A stretch of 64,000 nucleotides of DNA from Notamacropus eugenii (GCF_028372415.1 NC_092876.1:63578885-63642884), one strand, 5' to 3'; positions 20,855 through 31,814 are shown, counted from the stretch's first letter. Numbers and translations: made by a program. Notes: generated from the letters alone by a model not told the origin.

Positions 20855-21640
20855 CCCCTAATTCATCCCTGTAAAGGGAGCTGGAGTCTAGAGAAGAACT
20901 AGCTGAGGACAGAACTGGGGCCACTGTGTCCAGCCTCCCACTCCAGTGCTCTTGTGACCATAGCCTACTGCCTGCAGCATGGAAAGGAAATTGGTCTTAG
21001 AATGGGAGAGCCTGGGCTCAGATCCCAGCACCATTACTCCCTATGAGTAAGCCTCAGTTTCCTCATCTGTAAAATGAGGACAGTGCTAGCCCATAAGATG
21101 CACTTAATAAATGCCCTCGATGACTGACTGAGATCCCTTACAGAGCCTTATTGGGGGATGGGAGGAATACTGCAAACCATTTTAGTACTCTACAAACATA
21201 CTGAAATGTTTGGGTTTATACCGCTGCCCACAGGAGCATCAGAAAAACCAGAGAATGCATCACAAGATACAGTCTGTCAATAGACTTTTGTTAACCACCC
21301 ACTGTGTGCCTGTGCTAGACACTGAAGAGATAAAAACAAAAATAAAGCAGTCCTTGTCTTCATGGAACTTATACTCCATCCATCACAAAGATGAAGTATG
21401 ACACATTTATTTCTTGCCCTTGTTAAAATCCCTAGCACTTTCATATTCATTATTTCATCTACATCTTACAATTTTCCTGTCAGGGAAGCAGAAGAGGGAT
21501 TATCACCTCCATTTTCTGAATGTAGAAACTGAGGCCCAGAGAAAGAAAGTGAATTGGAATGAAAGCCCACAAGTAACAGGAGAGGGGCTCAAACTCAGTC
21601 AACCTGCCCCCTGGCATATAGAAGGTGCTTAATAAATGCT
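20855..21640. repeat. MIR and L2 fragments
   Basis: 20855-20960 is antisense MIR debris. 20975-21120 is a sense MIR ending 'gcacttaataaatgccc'. 21278-21385 is an antisense L2 3' end ('taaccacccactgtgtgcct', 'cagtccttgtcttcatgg'). 21400-21640 is an antisense MIR ('ctagcactttcatattcatt'). Confidence 0.6.
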
Positions 21641-22110
21641 TATTCCCTTGTGCCCTCTTCCCTTCCCCACTGTCTACCAATCAATGGTGCCTTTTACTCC
21701 ACTAGCTACCTCTCTCACTCTCTTGCTTATTACAAATCAAAAGCATCAGATGGTTCCATTTCTCCTCTCACATCCCATCAACAGATGAGCAACTTTCAAC
21801 GGAAATTGATGAGGATGGGTAGCTCCCATGGGTAGTATTTGAGGCAATATTGTCCGTCCCTTGGGATCCCCTGCCTGACTGATGTCCCAGTCTGGACCCA
21901 AGGGAGTGTTTTAACTGATGAAGTCAAACCACTTTGAGTCAAGAATAGGGATTTAATCATCCCTGGCCTGGATAAACAAGGTACTAATTACATGAATTAG
22001 TTTCCAAGAAATTAAACATTTAGCCCTTCAGTATTCACATGGTCCAAATGGGAGAAATGATCACATCTCCAGTTTTTCAGGCAGGTTTCTTAATTCTGTT
22101 CCTGTCTAGT
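21640..22110. other. Unassigned unique stretch
   Basis: No repeat or gene recognised. It is moderately AT-rich with no long frame that has recognisable content. Confidence 0.5.
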
Positions 22111-22300
22111 TCACAGACTCATAGGACCTCAGAGACCATCCAGTCTAACCTTTACCCTCTATATCAAATCTAATGAGGGGTCATGAGTTTTTGATTGAAG
22201 ACCTCCCAGAAAGGGGAAGCCTCTTAACATCAGGGGCAGCTCCTTCTGCCTATCAGAGCATCTTTATTGTGAGGAAGGGCTGCTTATGTCCAGATGCTGC
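22110..22300 (-). repeat. CR1/L3 3'-end fragment, antisense
   Basis: 'cctcagagaccatccagtct' followed by 'gaagacctcccag' and 'ggcagctccttctgcc' read as the complement of a CR1/L3 3' end. Confidence 0.6.
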
Positions 22301-22389
22301 ACAACAGGACAGACTGGAGATGGCTCCATGCAACCCATACAGGCTTGTCAACAGACTGGCATGTATTTTTGGAGAGGTGCTTAGCGCTA

Positions 22390-22578
22390 TGCTAAGGGGG
22401 AACACAAGAGAATAAGAGACAGAGAGAGTTAGAGAGAGAGAAGAAGGAGGGAGGGAGAGAAAGACAGACAGATGAAGAAAAGGAGGGGGAGATAGAAAGA
22501 AATAGAGAAAGAGACAGAGTCATAGAGAAGAGAGAAACTGAGAGACAGAGAAAAAGAGGGAAGGGGAGAGAGAGAGAA

Positions 22579-22618
<40 letters not shown>

Positions 22619-22895
22619 CGAGAGAATCAGAAAGGAGGGGCAGAAAGAGACAGAAAAACAGACAGAGAGTCAGAGAGAGAGAAAGAGAAGAGGAAGAAAG
22701 AGTCAGAGAGAAGAGGGAAACAGAGAGAAAAAAAGGAAAGGGGAGAGACAGAGACAGACAGAGAGCGAAGGAGAGAAAGAAGGAAAGAGAAAGAGAGAGA
22801 AGAGAGAGACAGAGAGAGGAAGGGATGGAGGGATGGGAGGAGAGAGGGAGAGAGAAAAGAAATAGAGTCAGTCAGATAGAGACAGAGATCTGAAA
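22390..22895. repeat. Long GA-rich purine tract
   Basis: About 500 bases of almost pure purine on the plus strand, with GA, GACA and GGAA units and a perfect GA run at about 22580-22615. Rare C or T bases come mostly as GACAGA steps. There is no coding content. Confidence 0.95.
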
Positions 22896-22899
22896 GATC

Positions 22900-23990
22900 A
22901 CAGAAGATGAAGAGAGACCTTAGAACTCATCTAGTTCAACCCTTTCATTGTATTATCTGAGGCTCAGAGAGGCCAGGTCACTCAGGTAGCGAGGAGCTGA
23001 AGTGGAATGTGAGCCCAGGTCCTCTGCCTCCTGAGCCAGGGCTCTTCCTTCACCACTGCTTCTTAAGACCTAACCCTTGTCCACTCTGGAGGCAATTCAA
23101 TTTAATTCAACGTTAATTAAACACCCATCGTGTGCCAACATTGTCTCTATCCTCAAGGAACTCAGTATTCTCCTGGGATAAGCAGATGGGAACAACGTAG
23201 CCAAGAGAAACCTGATGGAAGGCAGGTGTTGGGAAGGTGAAGGAGAGATCAGATAGAAAATCTGAATGGGGAAAAGGGGAGAGAACTTTTAGCTAAGGGA
23301 TCAAGGAAGGTTTCCCAGAGGGCTTGACAAATCAATTTGAGGAAAAACAAGGATTCTGAATGTTAGAGACCAAAAGCTCACAGATTTCAAGCTGGAAGAG
23401 ACTGCAGAAGACATCTGGATGACTTCTCATCTCACTGAGAAGGAAACAGAGGTTCGGGGATACTATATGACTTGCCCAAGAAGGGGGAAAGAGAAGAAGG
23501 GGATGCACCTGACACCTTATAAATATTATCTTACTTGATCCTCATAACAACTATTTAAGGTAGGTGCTGTTATTTTACAATTTTACAATTGAGGAGATTG
23601 GAGTAAACGGAAGTTAAATGACTTGTGCAAGGTCACGCAGCTAGTAAAGAGTAGAACCAGGATTTAAACTTAGGTCCTTTGACTCCAGAGAGCTGAGGAA
23701 AGGAGTATAATTGATGAATAGGGAACAGCCTGGGTAAATACATGGAGGTGGGAGATGGCCTGTTTGGGGAACAACTCATAGTTCAGTTTGGCTGGAATGT
23801 AGCTTGTGAACAGCAGTAATGGCAAATAGGTCTGGAAAGATAGCAAAGAGCCAGATCACTGAGGGTCTTACATATGAGGCTCAGACATTTTGATTTTATC
23901 CATGAGACAGTAGGGAGCCATGGGAGATTTGTGAGCAGGGAGTGGGAGGGCCAGACCTGTGACCAGATGGGTTATTTTGGCAGTGGTGTG
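22900..23990 (-). repeat. Antisense MIR/THER and L2 fragments
   Basis: 22905-23065 is a MIR/THER ('agctgaagtggaatgtgagc'). 23090-23350 is an L2 3' end ('ttaattaaacacccatcgtg', 'ctatcctcaaggaactc'). 23365-23480 and 23510-23690 are MIRs. 23700-23995 is L2 coding debris ('attttgattttatccatgag', 'agccatgggagatttgtgag'). Confidence 0.65.
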
Positions 23991-23995
23991 TGTGT

Positions 23996-24060
23996 GTGTT
24001 CGTCCTTCGTTGCCAAAGACCATGCCATCAGAGAAATAATGACATGAGTTTTCAGTCATG
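23996..24060 (-). mobile_element. RTE-SINE 3'-end scrap
   Basis: The complement reads 'atggtctttggcaacgaagg', the terminal motif of the RTE family and its short partner, followed by a CA run as tail. It is inserted within antisense L2 sequence. Confidence 0.5.
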
Positions 24061-24285
24061 TGCAAGATTCACTGGAGAAGGAAAACGGTGAAGGCAGGAC
24101 TGAGGAGCTTATGATAACATATACTGTAGCAACCTCACAGAGAGAAGGAGCCAGACATGATAACTGTGCAGACAGAATTGACAGGACTTGGTAACTGACT
24201 GGTTTGGGGATAAGGGAGAGACTTGAATCAAAGATACCTCCAAGATTTTGAGTCTGGGAGACTTGGAGGATGTAATACCCTAGGG
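24061..24285 (-). repeat. L2 reverse-transcriptase remnant
   Basis: The minus strand encodes 'TQNLGGIFDSSLSL', which matches the conserved L2 motif (ARNLGVILDSSLSL-like) also present at 63.2 kb. The frame is broken around it. Confidence 0.65.
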
Positions 24286-24720
24286 GACAGATAGGTGACA
24301 AGGTGGAGAGCACCAGTTCTGGAGTCAAGAAGGCCTGAGTTCAAATCCAGTTTCAGACATTAATTGGAAATGAAGGTGACATAGGAACAAAAGATACCAA
24401 CACATTTTTTAAAATTCTGCAGGTTGCAGTCAGAAGAGTGAACCCAGCTTTTTTTCCCTATTACTCTTCTATGTTTACTGAAAAGACTGCTTGGCTGGGA
24501 GTTGGGAGACACAGGTTCTAGTTCTCCAGCTACTAGAAATCGCAGCATGATTTTGAACACCTCATTTCACTTTCCTCTGATATTCACATTATATTGACTT
24601 GTAAAATGTTCTTCAAAAATTCTTTCAGCTCTGACCTTCTGTGTTCTAAGGGCCCTCCCAGCTCTGACATTGTATCTTGTGTTCTAAGGTTCTAGCTCTA
24701 ATAATCTGTTATCTGTTGTA
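24286..24720 (+). repeat. SINE head fragment and MIR with tail array
   Basis: 24286-24370 is a tRNA-like SINE head and CORE start ('gacagataggtgacaagg', 'gagttcaaatccagtttcag'). 24480-24630 is a sense MIR. 24631-24720 holds two to three 32-bp tail units ('tctgaccttctgtgttctaa'). Confidence 0.65.
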
Positions 24721-24769
24721 GGCTCATAACCACAGGGCTGGAGAACCACAGGAGCCTACGTGTGTAGTC

Positions 24770-24860
24770 CAACGTACTCACTTAACAGATGAAGAAACTG
24801 ATGCCCAGGGAGGTAACACTTGAACCCAGGCCCTCTGACTGCAGTCAGTTCCGTCCAGCT
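24770..24860 (-). repeat. MIR fragment
   Basis: Antisense MIR core ('cttaacagatgaagaaactg', 'cttgaacccaggccctc'), directly before the CpG island. Confidence 0.6.
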
Positions 24861-24889
24861 CTGACGCTCTAAGGGGCACTCTCACATCA

Positions 24890-25870
24890 GCACAGCCCCA
24901 GTGCTCGAGTTTAGCCAGCGCCACTGGATCTGTGCATCTAAGCCAGCGGCCTCCGCTGGCCGACCTTGCCCGGCGCGGTCGCATGGCGGGAGGCACGGCC
25001 AGCGCTCGCCACCAGAGGGCAGAGCCGAGCTTCCCGCGGTCGGGCGGGCCGTCACTTGGGGCCCAGCACCTGTGCCCCGCTAGGTGCGCTAGGGTCGCTC
25101 GGGGAGCCAGGGAGGGCTGAGTGAGAGGGGAGGCCGAGCCCACGCAGACTCGCCTGTCTCCGTCCCGGGCCTCTCGGAGCAGCGCCCCCTCCTCCAAGGC
25201 TTCGAGTAGCGGGACCCCTTCCCCAGGCCGGGGTGGGGTGGGGGGGCTCCCCATTAGAAGGACGTGAAGAGGGGGAGGTGGCCACCACTCCCTTCCAACG
25301 CCCCCGACCTTCCCCCTTCTCTCCTTCCTCTGGGTTTCCCCCAGCCATGGTCCGACTTCTCCGGGAAGCCCCCTACCCTTGCCGGGACTGCAGATGCCCA
25401 ACCGGACGCTCGCCACCGCCCTGCCCCCGAGAGGGAGGGGACTCCCCGGAGATCTGGAGGGGCTAGGGGAGGCACCCAGCACTGCTGCTCCCTCCCAGTG
25501 GGAGGCAGGAGGGGGCCGGTGGGGGTGTTAGGAGGTACTCCCCTCCCCCAAGTACGGCCCCTCCTCGGCCCCGCAGCTAGGTGCCAGGTGATGACGGGAT
25601 AACCCTCGCACGCTAGCAGCTGTCTGCCCTCCCGGGTTCAGGTTGCAGCCCTTCTGGCCGCTCCGCCACTTCGGAGGGGCGCCTGAGGTTGTGGGGGTCC
25701 AGGAGGCAGAGTCAGGGGGGTCTTCTCTTACCAGTGGGCCAGGCGCTGTCTGGGGGGGTCCAGGAGGCAGAGTCGGGGGGAGGTCCTCTCTTACCAGTGG
25801 GACAGGCGCTGTCTGGGCTGGACTCCGAGGATCGGCCCTTTCGGCTCTCCCCCTGCACGGGGGGCTGCTG
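24890..25870 (-). promoter_or_regulatory. CpG island, probable HTR1D promoter / first-exon region
   Basis: The density of CG dinucleotides rises sharply here ('ccggcgcggtcgcatggcgg', 'ccgcggtcgggcgggccgtc', 'gcgctagggtcgctcgg') in a window that is otherwise CpG-poor. It is free of repeats. It lies 16-17 kb upstream of the HTR1D start codon, on the side where the promoter must be, and human HTR1D annotations include far-upstream untranslated exons. The link to HTR1D and the strand are inferred. Overlapping open frames (for example 234 codons on the minus strand at 24778-25482) are what GC-rich DNA gives by chance, and none resembles a protein. Confidence 0.7.
25693..25816. repeat. 62-bp tandem duplication in the CpG island
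   Basis: Two copies (about 25693-25752 and 25754-25816) share 'gggggtccaggaggcagagt', 'ctcttaccagtggg' and 'caggcgctgtctgg' with a few differences. On the minus strand each copy carries CACTG|GTAAGA, a good match to a 5' splice site. Confidence 0.85.
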
Positions 25871-26385
25871 CCACCGCGCCCCCCACCTTCACCCCAGCCC
25901 TCCCGGCTTCCTTCCCTGCCTCATCCTCCCTCTTTCGCCCTCGTCCTTCCTTCTTTTCTGCTGACCTTTTTAGGTCTCTCCCCTTCTCTCCCGCTCCTGC
26001 TTTCCCCTCTCTCAGGTCTTTTTCCTCTCCTCCTCCTCTCCTGCTCAGGCTCTCAGCGACTCCTCCTCTCTTCCCCTCCCCACTCGCCTTCTCCTCCCTC
26101 TGGTTCTATCTTCCCGCCTCTCCTCCACTCCCCGTTCTGTCTCCCTCCTTCCCCCTACCCTTCTCCCTCTCTTTCCTCTCTCCCCAGCTCTGTGCTCCTC
26201 CTCTACTATCCCCCTCCCTTCTTCCCTTCTTTTCTCTCATCGCTCTCTCTTTCCTCCTATCTTCGCAGCCCTCTCTCCTCTCTGGTCTTTTTCGTCTTCC
26301 CTTACCCTTCTCACCTTCTCTGCTCTCTCTCAATCCTTTTCTCTCTCTTGAAAGCCTCTTTCCTTTCTCTCATTCCCCATCCTTA
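25870..26385. repeat. Pyrimidine-rich tract (C/T) beside the CpG island
   Basis: About 500 bases of mostly C and T on the plus strand, irregular rather than a clean microsatellite. The 247-codon plus-strand frame at 25643-26386 is Ser/Leu/Pro-rich because of this composition and is not called as a gene. Confidence 0.85.
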
Positions 26386-26389
26386 ATAA

Positions 26390-27560
26390 TAATAAAAATC
26401 ATTCAGTCATATATATGGTTTTGTAATGTTTGAACCTCATAACAATTACTTGAAATGCATACGTTATCTCCCTGGGGGAATGCTAGGGTATCCCTATTTT
26501 ACAGATGAGAAAACTGAGACGGCTCAGAGAAATTAAGTGATTGGCCCTTCTCTCCTTGCTCATTTCCCCTCTTCTCTCCCCTTCACGTTCTTCTTGGACC
26601 TGCCTGGAAGGTGACAGAGCGAACTCCAGCCTTACACTGTTGGGGGGCAAATTGCCTCAAAACAGTGAAAAACCTACCAGGTTTGGAGTCAGATGACCTG
26701 GATTCAAATCCTGACTGTCATTTCTACCTCTGCAGATCATTGACATTGACTTAACCTCTCCGAGCTTCAATTTCCTTCTTCATAAAATGAGAGGCTTGTA
26801 CTAAGGTCGCTAGATGGGTGGTTGTATCATCCCAGTCCAACCCTGGGAGATAAAGGCAGGTTTCATTTCTTCTAGGGATCTGTGTGCGGTGGACAAAGAA
26901 AATTCTGAAATCTACACATTTCAGTGTGACCTCCGTGCTGCTCAGATGCATCTCCCTTTTTAAATAAATATTTACTAACAGCCTGGGTGCTTGGGTTGGG
27001 AAAGGAAGGGACTGGATGGGGACATAGGGAAGTAGGAAAGGGTTCCAAGAAGGCAGATTTTACTTCACTAAAGGAATTTCCTCCCACAATTAGATCTGTC
27101 TAACCTTGGAACAACAAGAGTAATATCTAACCTTCATAAAGCACCTACTATGTGCCTGGCACTTTCCAATTCTTGCCTCATTTGATCCTTACAACAACCC
27201 TGGGAAGTAGATGCTATTAGAACCCCCATTTTAATGAAGAGGAAACAGAGACAGTAGGGGTTACATGACTTGTGCAGGGCCACACAACCAGTAAGTGTCT
27301 GAGGTCTTCCAGATTCCAGGCCTGGCACAATTCTAGGTCTTGCAAGATACTGAGTTCATTGTCTCTGATAGGGTTCACAGATCTAGAGTTGGAAGAATCT
27401 GCCAAAGACATCTAATTCTGTCCCCCATTTTACAAATGGGGATTTGAGGTCTAGGGAGGTGAAGTGATTTGCCCAAGGTGCCAGGCAGTAAGCCTCAGAG
27501 TGGGATTCTAACCCAAACCTTCTGACTAGAGACAGGGCTCTTTCTGCTGTATCATGTACC
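26390..27560. repeat. Several MIR-type SINEs
   Basis: 26390-26560 is antisense MIR. 26680-26825 is sense MIR ('ttggagtcagatgacctgga'). 27120-27330 is antisense MIR ('aagcacctactatgtgcctg'). 27365-27560 is antisense MIR/THER ('ggaggtgaagtgatttgccc'). The gap at 26830-27110 shows nothing recognisable. Confidence 0.7.
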
Positions 27561-28140
27561 AAATGACCACCTGACTGGAATATTGGGAAATGAGCTCATT
27601 GAGACTTGACCAGGGAGTAATGATACATCCATGTGAAAGGGTATGACTTAGCCTACAGGAGATTGATTACCTTTTATATTCAGGGATCTATTACAAAAAC
27701 CTCATGGTCTCTTAGGGACCCATAGGTCCCCAAGTTAGTAGCCTCTGACTGCTTGTCTAAAGTTCTAGAAGAAATCAGAGGCTGAAGATATTGTGAAGGC
27801 TTGAAATGCCCTGGGAATGGGAAAAGAACCCTACCAGAGCAGGGTTTACAAAACCCACAGAGGAGAGAAGATGAAATAGCAATGTTTGGGGACAGGAGGA
27901 AAACCAACCTAGAATGAATGGGGTGAGCAGCGGAAGATCAGGTTGGAGAAGTCATGTTGGGGTTCAATTAAATGTACCATCCCTAGGAGGAAGGAATGCA
28001 CATGGATGGAGAGGAAGGTTGGGGTCATATAGGGGACAAGGCCTTCAAAGCCAGGCTAAGACACCGTTGATATTCAGAGAAACTCCTTTAAGGCTGTCAC
28101 TGGCCTTAAATTTATCAATAGACTCTTTCCAGTATTGCTA
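27561..28140. other. Unassigned unique stretch
   Basis: No repeat or gene recognised. Short frames at 27680-27907 (minus) and 27914-28141 (plus) have no recognisable content. Confidence 0.5.
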
Positions 28141-28320
28141 GGCCCAGATTCAGAATCTGACACTATTGGTCTACCGCCTAGTTCTGAGTTCAGATTTCAT
28201 CTCTGTCATTGTAATCTTGGTCAAGTCACTTAACCTCCAGGCCTCAGTTTCCTCATCTGTAAAATGAGGTTGGAATAGGTGGCCTCTGAGGTCCCCCCCA
28301 TAAACCTATGATTTCCCCAG
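28140..28320 (+). repeat. MIR-type SINE
   Basis: Sense MIR with 'cttggtcaagtcacttaacc' and the tail 'gttggaataggtggcctctg'. Confidence 0.75.
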
Positions 28321-29265
28321 AATTGCCAGGTTCATTGATTGATTTGGGTGAGGGAGTATTCTGAAAAGTGCAGGGCCAGTTGGGTTGGAGGGAGAACTGT
28401 AAAGGGGGAAGGGCTAAGGGGCTGTGAAAGATGGATGGATGGAACTATAAAGAACTGAGGGGCTGAGAAGGGGCTTTGGGGAGCATCACTGAGGTGTGGG
28501 AGGAAAGAAAGGAACTGAGAAGGGGTGGGGGAAAAGGATCTTGTCTCAGGACCCTTAGGGGACTATAAATATGGGTTCTTGACTCTCCCAGAGATCTGGA
28601 ACAGAGGGTATATAATTTGCAGAGGGGGAAGGGATGATATCAGGACTGTAAGGACTTGGACTTATAGCCAAATTGGTTTGTGGAGAGCAGGGTAAAAGCA
28701 GGAGGCCTGAGGTACCAATTCTCCTTGGGGGATGGGAGCGGGGGTGGGGGTGGGGGGTGGGGGGTGGATTTGGCCTGTACTGAGAACAGGCAGGGTGACC
28801 TGGCTGGTTGCAGGAAGGGTCCAGAAGAGGCCTGTGGCCAGACATCCTGGGAACTTGTCTGGCCTGCTGGGTGGAGGCTGTCCAACGGAGACAATCGATC
28901 AGCCCGCTGCCTAATTCACTGTCCCCACCGGATGGAGATTTGCCTCCTTTAGTCTTTCTGTAAAACCCCAGACCCGGTTTGGGCTGCATCTCCACGATAA
29001 AAATGTCCAGGAAGTTGGCTTCATTTTCTTCCTGTCACCTCGATGCTTAGCTAAACCTAAAACAAACGCATTGAAAACATGACTGAAGAACTGTATTGAG
29101 ACTGGGCCTAGCCTGGGCTCAAGAAGAGATTCAACCTTGGAAAAGAAACCTTGACGGCAATTTCAAAAATCTTCCCCTAAGGAAAACAGTATTAAGATTC
29201 AGTGTAAAAGTGACTGTGGTTGAACATGATACTGTTTACATGTAACTGAACTTAAAGAATTGGGC
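28321..29265. other. Unique block, possible conserved non-coding element
   Basis: No repeat is recognised apart from a G-rich spot at 28735-28770 ('gggggtgggggg'). The part at about 28850-29170 has a varied, non-repetitive texture ('agacaatcgatcagcccgct', 'acctcgatgcttagctaaac') and retains CpGs. A 146-codon minus-strand frame (28555-28995) is Pro/Ser-rich with no domain. I suspect regulatory rather than coding DNA. Confidence 0.35.
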
Positions 29266-29269
29266 TCTT

Positions 29270-29415
29270 GGTTACCTGCTGAAGATCCCCCTCTTCCTTC
29301 ATGATCCAACTCAGATGCTACCTTTTCCATACAGCATCTCCTAATAACAACCCCACTGCCCCCACCCAGGAAAATATTGTCTCCCTCCTCACTTTCTCCT
29401 AGCACTTGACTTAGA
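29270..29415 (+). repeat. L2 fragment
   Basis: Sense L2 3' coding remnant: 'ttcatgatccaactcagatg', 'ctaccttttccatacagc'. Confidence 0.6.
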
Positions 29416-29491
29416 CCAGGGATCAGTGGCCCCCAATGGGAGGGGGGGAGACAATGGACCCCTGAGGAGCCAAGTTTCCTGAATACCTAGC

Positions 29492-29684
29492 CAGGGGTGG
29501 GGGACCTGCAGCCTCAAGGCCCTCTAGGTCCTCCAGTGTGGCCCTTTGACTGAATCCAAACTTCACAGAACAAATCCCCTTAATAAAAGAATTTGTTCTG
29601 TAAAACTTGGAATCAGTCAAAAGACTGCACCCAAGGACCTAGAAGGTCACATGTGGCCTCAAGGCTACAGGTTCCCCACCCCTG
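29492..29684. mobile_element. hAT-type MITE (palindromic DNA transposon remnant)
   Basis: The 193-base element is a long imperfect inverted repeat. It begins CAGGGGTGGGGGACCTGCAG and ends CAGGTTCCCCACCCCTG-like, and the internal arms pair too ('ctgaatccaaacttcacaga' against 'ctgtaaaacttggaatcag', meeting near 29580). Terminal CAGGGGTGGGG is typical of a hAT MITE family present in marsupials. The expected 8-base duplication is not clear (tacctagc, ataggcaa), so it is probably decayed. It has no transposase. Confidence 0.8.
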
Positions 29685-29689
29685 ATAGG

Positions 29690-29930
29690 CAAATAAACCA
29701 CTTGGAGGCCATCATATATCTTACACATGTATATATTATTTTCATTTCTTTTAAAAATTCATTTTTTTATCTAACAAAAAATTATCTTCTCTCCTCACCT
29801 CTCAACTGTTGAGAAAAACAAACCCTTGTGACAAATATACACACTCAAGCAACACAAAAGCTACATATTATTTTTTAAATTATATAGGGGCTCTTATAGC
29901 TAATAAAATACAATTTAAAACATTGTGGAC
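29690..29930 (-). repeat. Probable antisense L1 3' UTR fragment
   Basis: AT-rich sequence resembling the 3' flank of the antisense L1s at 31.8 and 59.9 kb ('aaacaaacccttgtgacaaa'). Confidence 0.45.
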
Positions 29931-29939
29931 TTCATAGTA

Positions 29940-30365
29940 CCTTTTCATCATTATGTATTTTCTCTGTTAAGTCATTTATTAAACACTTACTATGTGCTAA
30001 GTGCTGGGCATGGAAAAAAAGGCAGAAGACAGCTCCTGCCCTTGAAGGGCTCACCATCTAGTGGCCTGCCCAGAATCATTCAGGTGGTAGGTACATGCAG
30101 GTCTTCTCAGTCCCAAGGTCACTCTGCCAGGTTGCCTGTCCTTGAACAAGGTGGGAGCTTAAGAAGGGATTGTTCAATTGAGCATAATCCCTGCAAACCA
30201 AGGATGGCATTCATGCAAACCGGTCACAGGAGGCATGAGGGCTGGGGCATCCGACCAGCTCTTATGCCCACAAAAATCGATGGTTGTATTTTAGAGGATT
30301 TACAGAAAAATAGGAGCAAAGACTGTATGTAATGAAAGGCTGCTACCTGCATCAATGGAGAGATG
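29940..30365. repeat. Antisense L2 3' end and unassigned sequence
   Basis: 29960-30060 is an antisense L2 3' end ('tattaaacacttactatgtg', 'cctgcccttgaagggctcac'). The rest, to 30365, is unassigned; the 135-codon frame through it begins in repeat sequence. Confidence 0.5.
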
Positions 30366-30369
30366 AGAT

Positions 30370-31185
30370 CAATCAATCAGTGTGGATGGTACCATGGATA
30401 GAGTGCTGGATACCAACTCAGGAAGCCTTGGGTTCAAATTCTGTCTTAAATGTTTATTAATTGTAAGTCTGCAGCAAACCATTTATCTGCCATTTGCCTC
30501 AGTTTCTTCATCTCTAAAATGGGGTTAATAATATCATTTACCTCCCAAGGTTGTTGTGATGCTTAAATGAGATAATATCTATAAAACCTTTTGCAAAACT
30601 TAAATGGCTCCATAAATCATAGCTATTTCTGTTATTAATAATAATACTAATTAAGAAGTATTATTAAGCACATAGTCTGTGCCAAGTACTGTGTGCTAGG
30701 TTTTACAGTCATGGAGACAAAGAGCTGTCCTCAAAGAGCTTGTAATCCATCGAGGGAGGCAGGAACTATAAATTCAGTATAAAACATAGATACTTGGTAA
30801 TTTGGATAGAAGGTACCAGTGACTGGGGAGATCAGGAAAGGCCTTAAGTAGAGGCTGGCACTTGAGTCATTTATTTATTTAAAGTAATAAGGGTTAAGTG
30901 ACTTGTCCAGGGTCACACAGCTAGTAAACATCTGAGGTCACATTTGAACTGAGGTCCTCCCAACTCCAGGGCTGCTACTTTGTCCACTGCATCTTGGAGT
31001 CAAACTTTTAAGAAAAGGAGTGATTCTAAGAGGCAATTAGCGAATTCATGTCACCACAATTTGTTTAGCCATTCCCTAGTTGACTGGCATCTACTTTGTT
31101 GCCAGTTTGTATCCCTAACCACTTAGCACACGGTGCTTGGCACATAGTAGGCTTCTAGTCAATGTTTATCGACTGACTGATTGAT
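30370..31185. repeat. MIR, L2 and L1 fragments
   Basis: 30370-30645 is a full-length sense MIR. 30650-30865 is antisense L2. 30880-31000 is antisense MIR ('gggttaagtgacttgtccag'). 31045-31110 is an antisense L1 scrap ('ttgtttagccattccctagt', also at 32350). 31110-31185 is a sense L2 end ('ggtgcttggcacatagtagg'). Confidence 0.65.
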
Positions 31186-31814
31186 GGTAGGGCTGCCTTG
31201 AAGAGGGCCACTCAGGTTGTCTCATTCCTGCCTCCCAGTATTTGTAAATGGCCCAGAGCTGCTCAGCACGCAGCAGAAGGAGCTGGGGACTGTGGCTGGG
31301 AAAGGAGTCAAGCAAACCAAGGTTTGGAATCAGGAAGCCACAAATTCCAATTCTGCCTCAGATACTCACTAGCTACAAGGTCCTTCCTGATCCTTCATTT
31401 CCTAATCTGTAAAATGAAGGGGTTAGAATTGATGATGTGAAAAGGTGCATCCGGCCCTAAATCTAAACCTTCCTACACTACTCATTCTCTTTTGATTCAG
31501 TCATTAACACGCTCATGGCCAACCCATATCTGGCATTCTCTCAGAAATGCAGGTACCAGGCAGAGAGGACATCATTTATGAAACTGATGCCAGGGAGGAG
31601 AAGCTGATCGCTACGCCCTAATCCTGCTCTGGCACCCCAGAAGCAAAGGAAAGAGCATTCTGGGGAGGTAGCCAGCCCTTAGCATAGAACAAGGTGCATG
31701 AAGAAATGTGTCTTCTTTTCTTTTGGACTGTACCTCCAACTTTATTGGTACAGGGAGGTCCTGAGTGACCCTCTCTGTCCCTCTCTGCCCATGCAGAGCA
31801 GCATCTGCTCTAAT
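31186..31814. other. Mostly unique sequence with one MIR
   Basis: A sense MIR covers about 31310-31445 ('ggtttggaatcaggaagcc'). The remainder, including 31490-31810, shows no recognisable element. Confidence 0.5.

Noticed and set aside
24778..25482. 234-codon minus-strand frame in the CpG island
   Set aside because: GC-rich DNA lacks stop codons. Several overlapping frames on both strands are equally open, composition is Arg/Gly/Pro-rich and no motif is seen.
25643..26386. 247-codon plus-strand frame
   Set aside because: It follows a C/T-rich tract, which gives Ser/Leu/Pro strings, and contains the 62-bp duplication. No domain.
28555..28995. 146-codon minus-strand frame in unique sequence
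   Set aside because: Pro/His/Ser-rich, partly coded by a G-rich run (28735-28770), overlapped by plus-strand frames, no motif.
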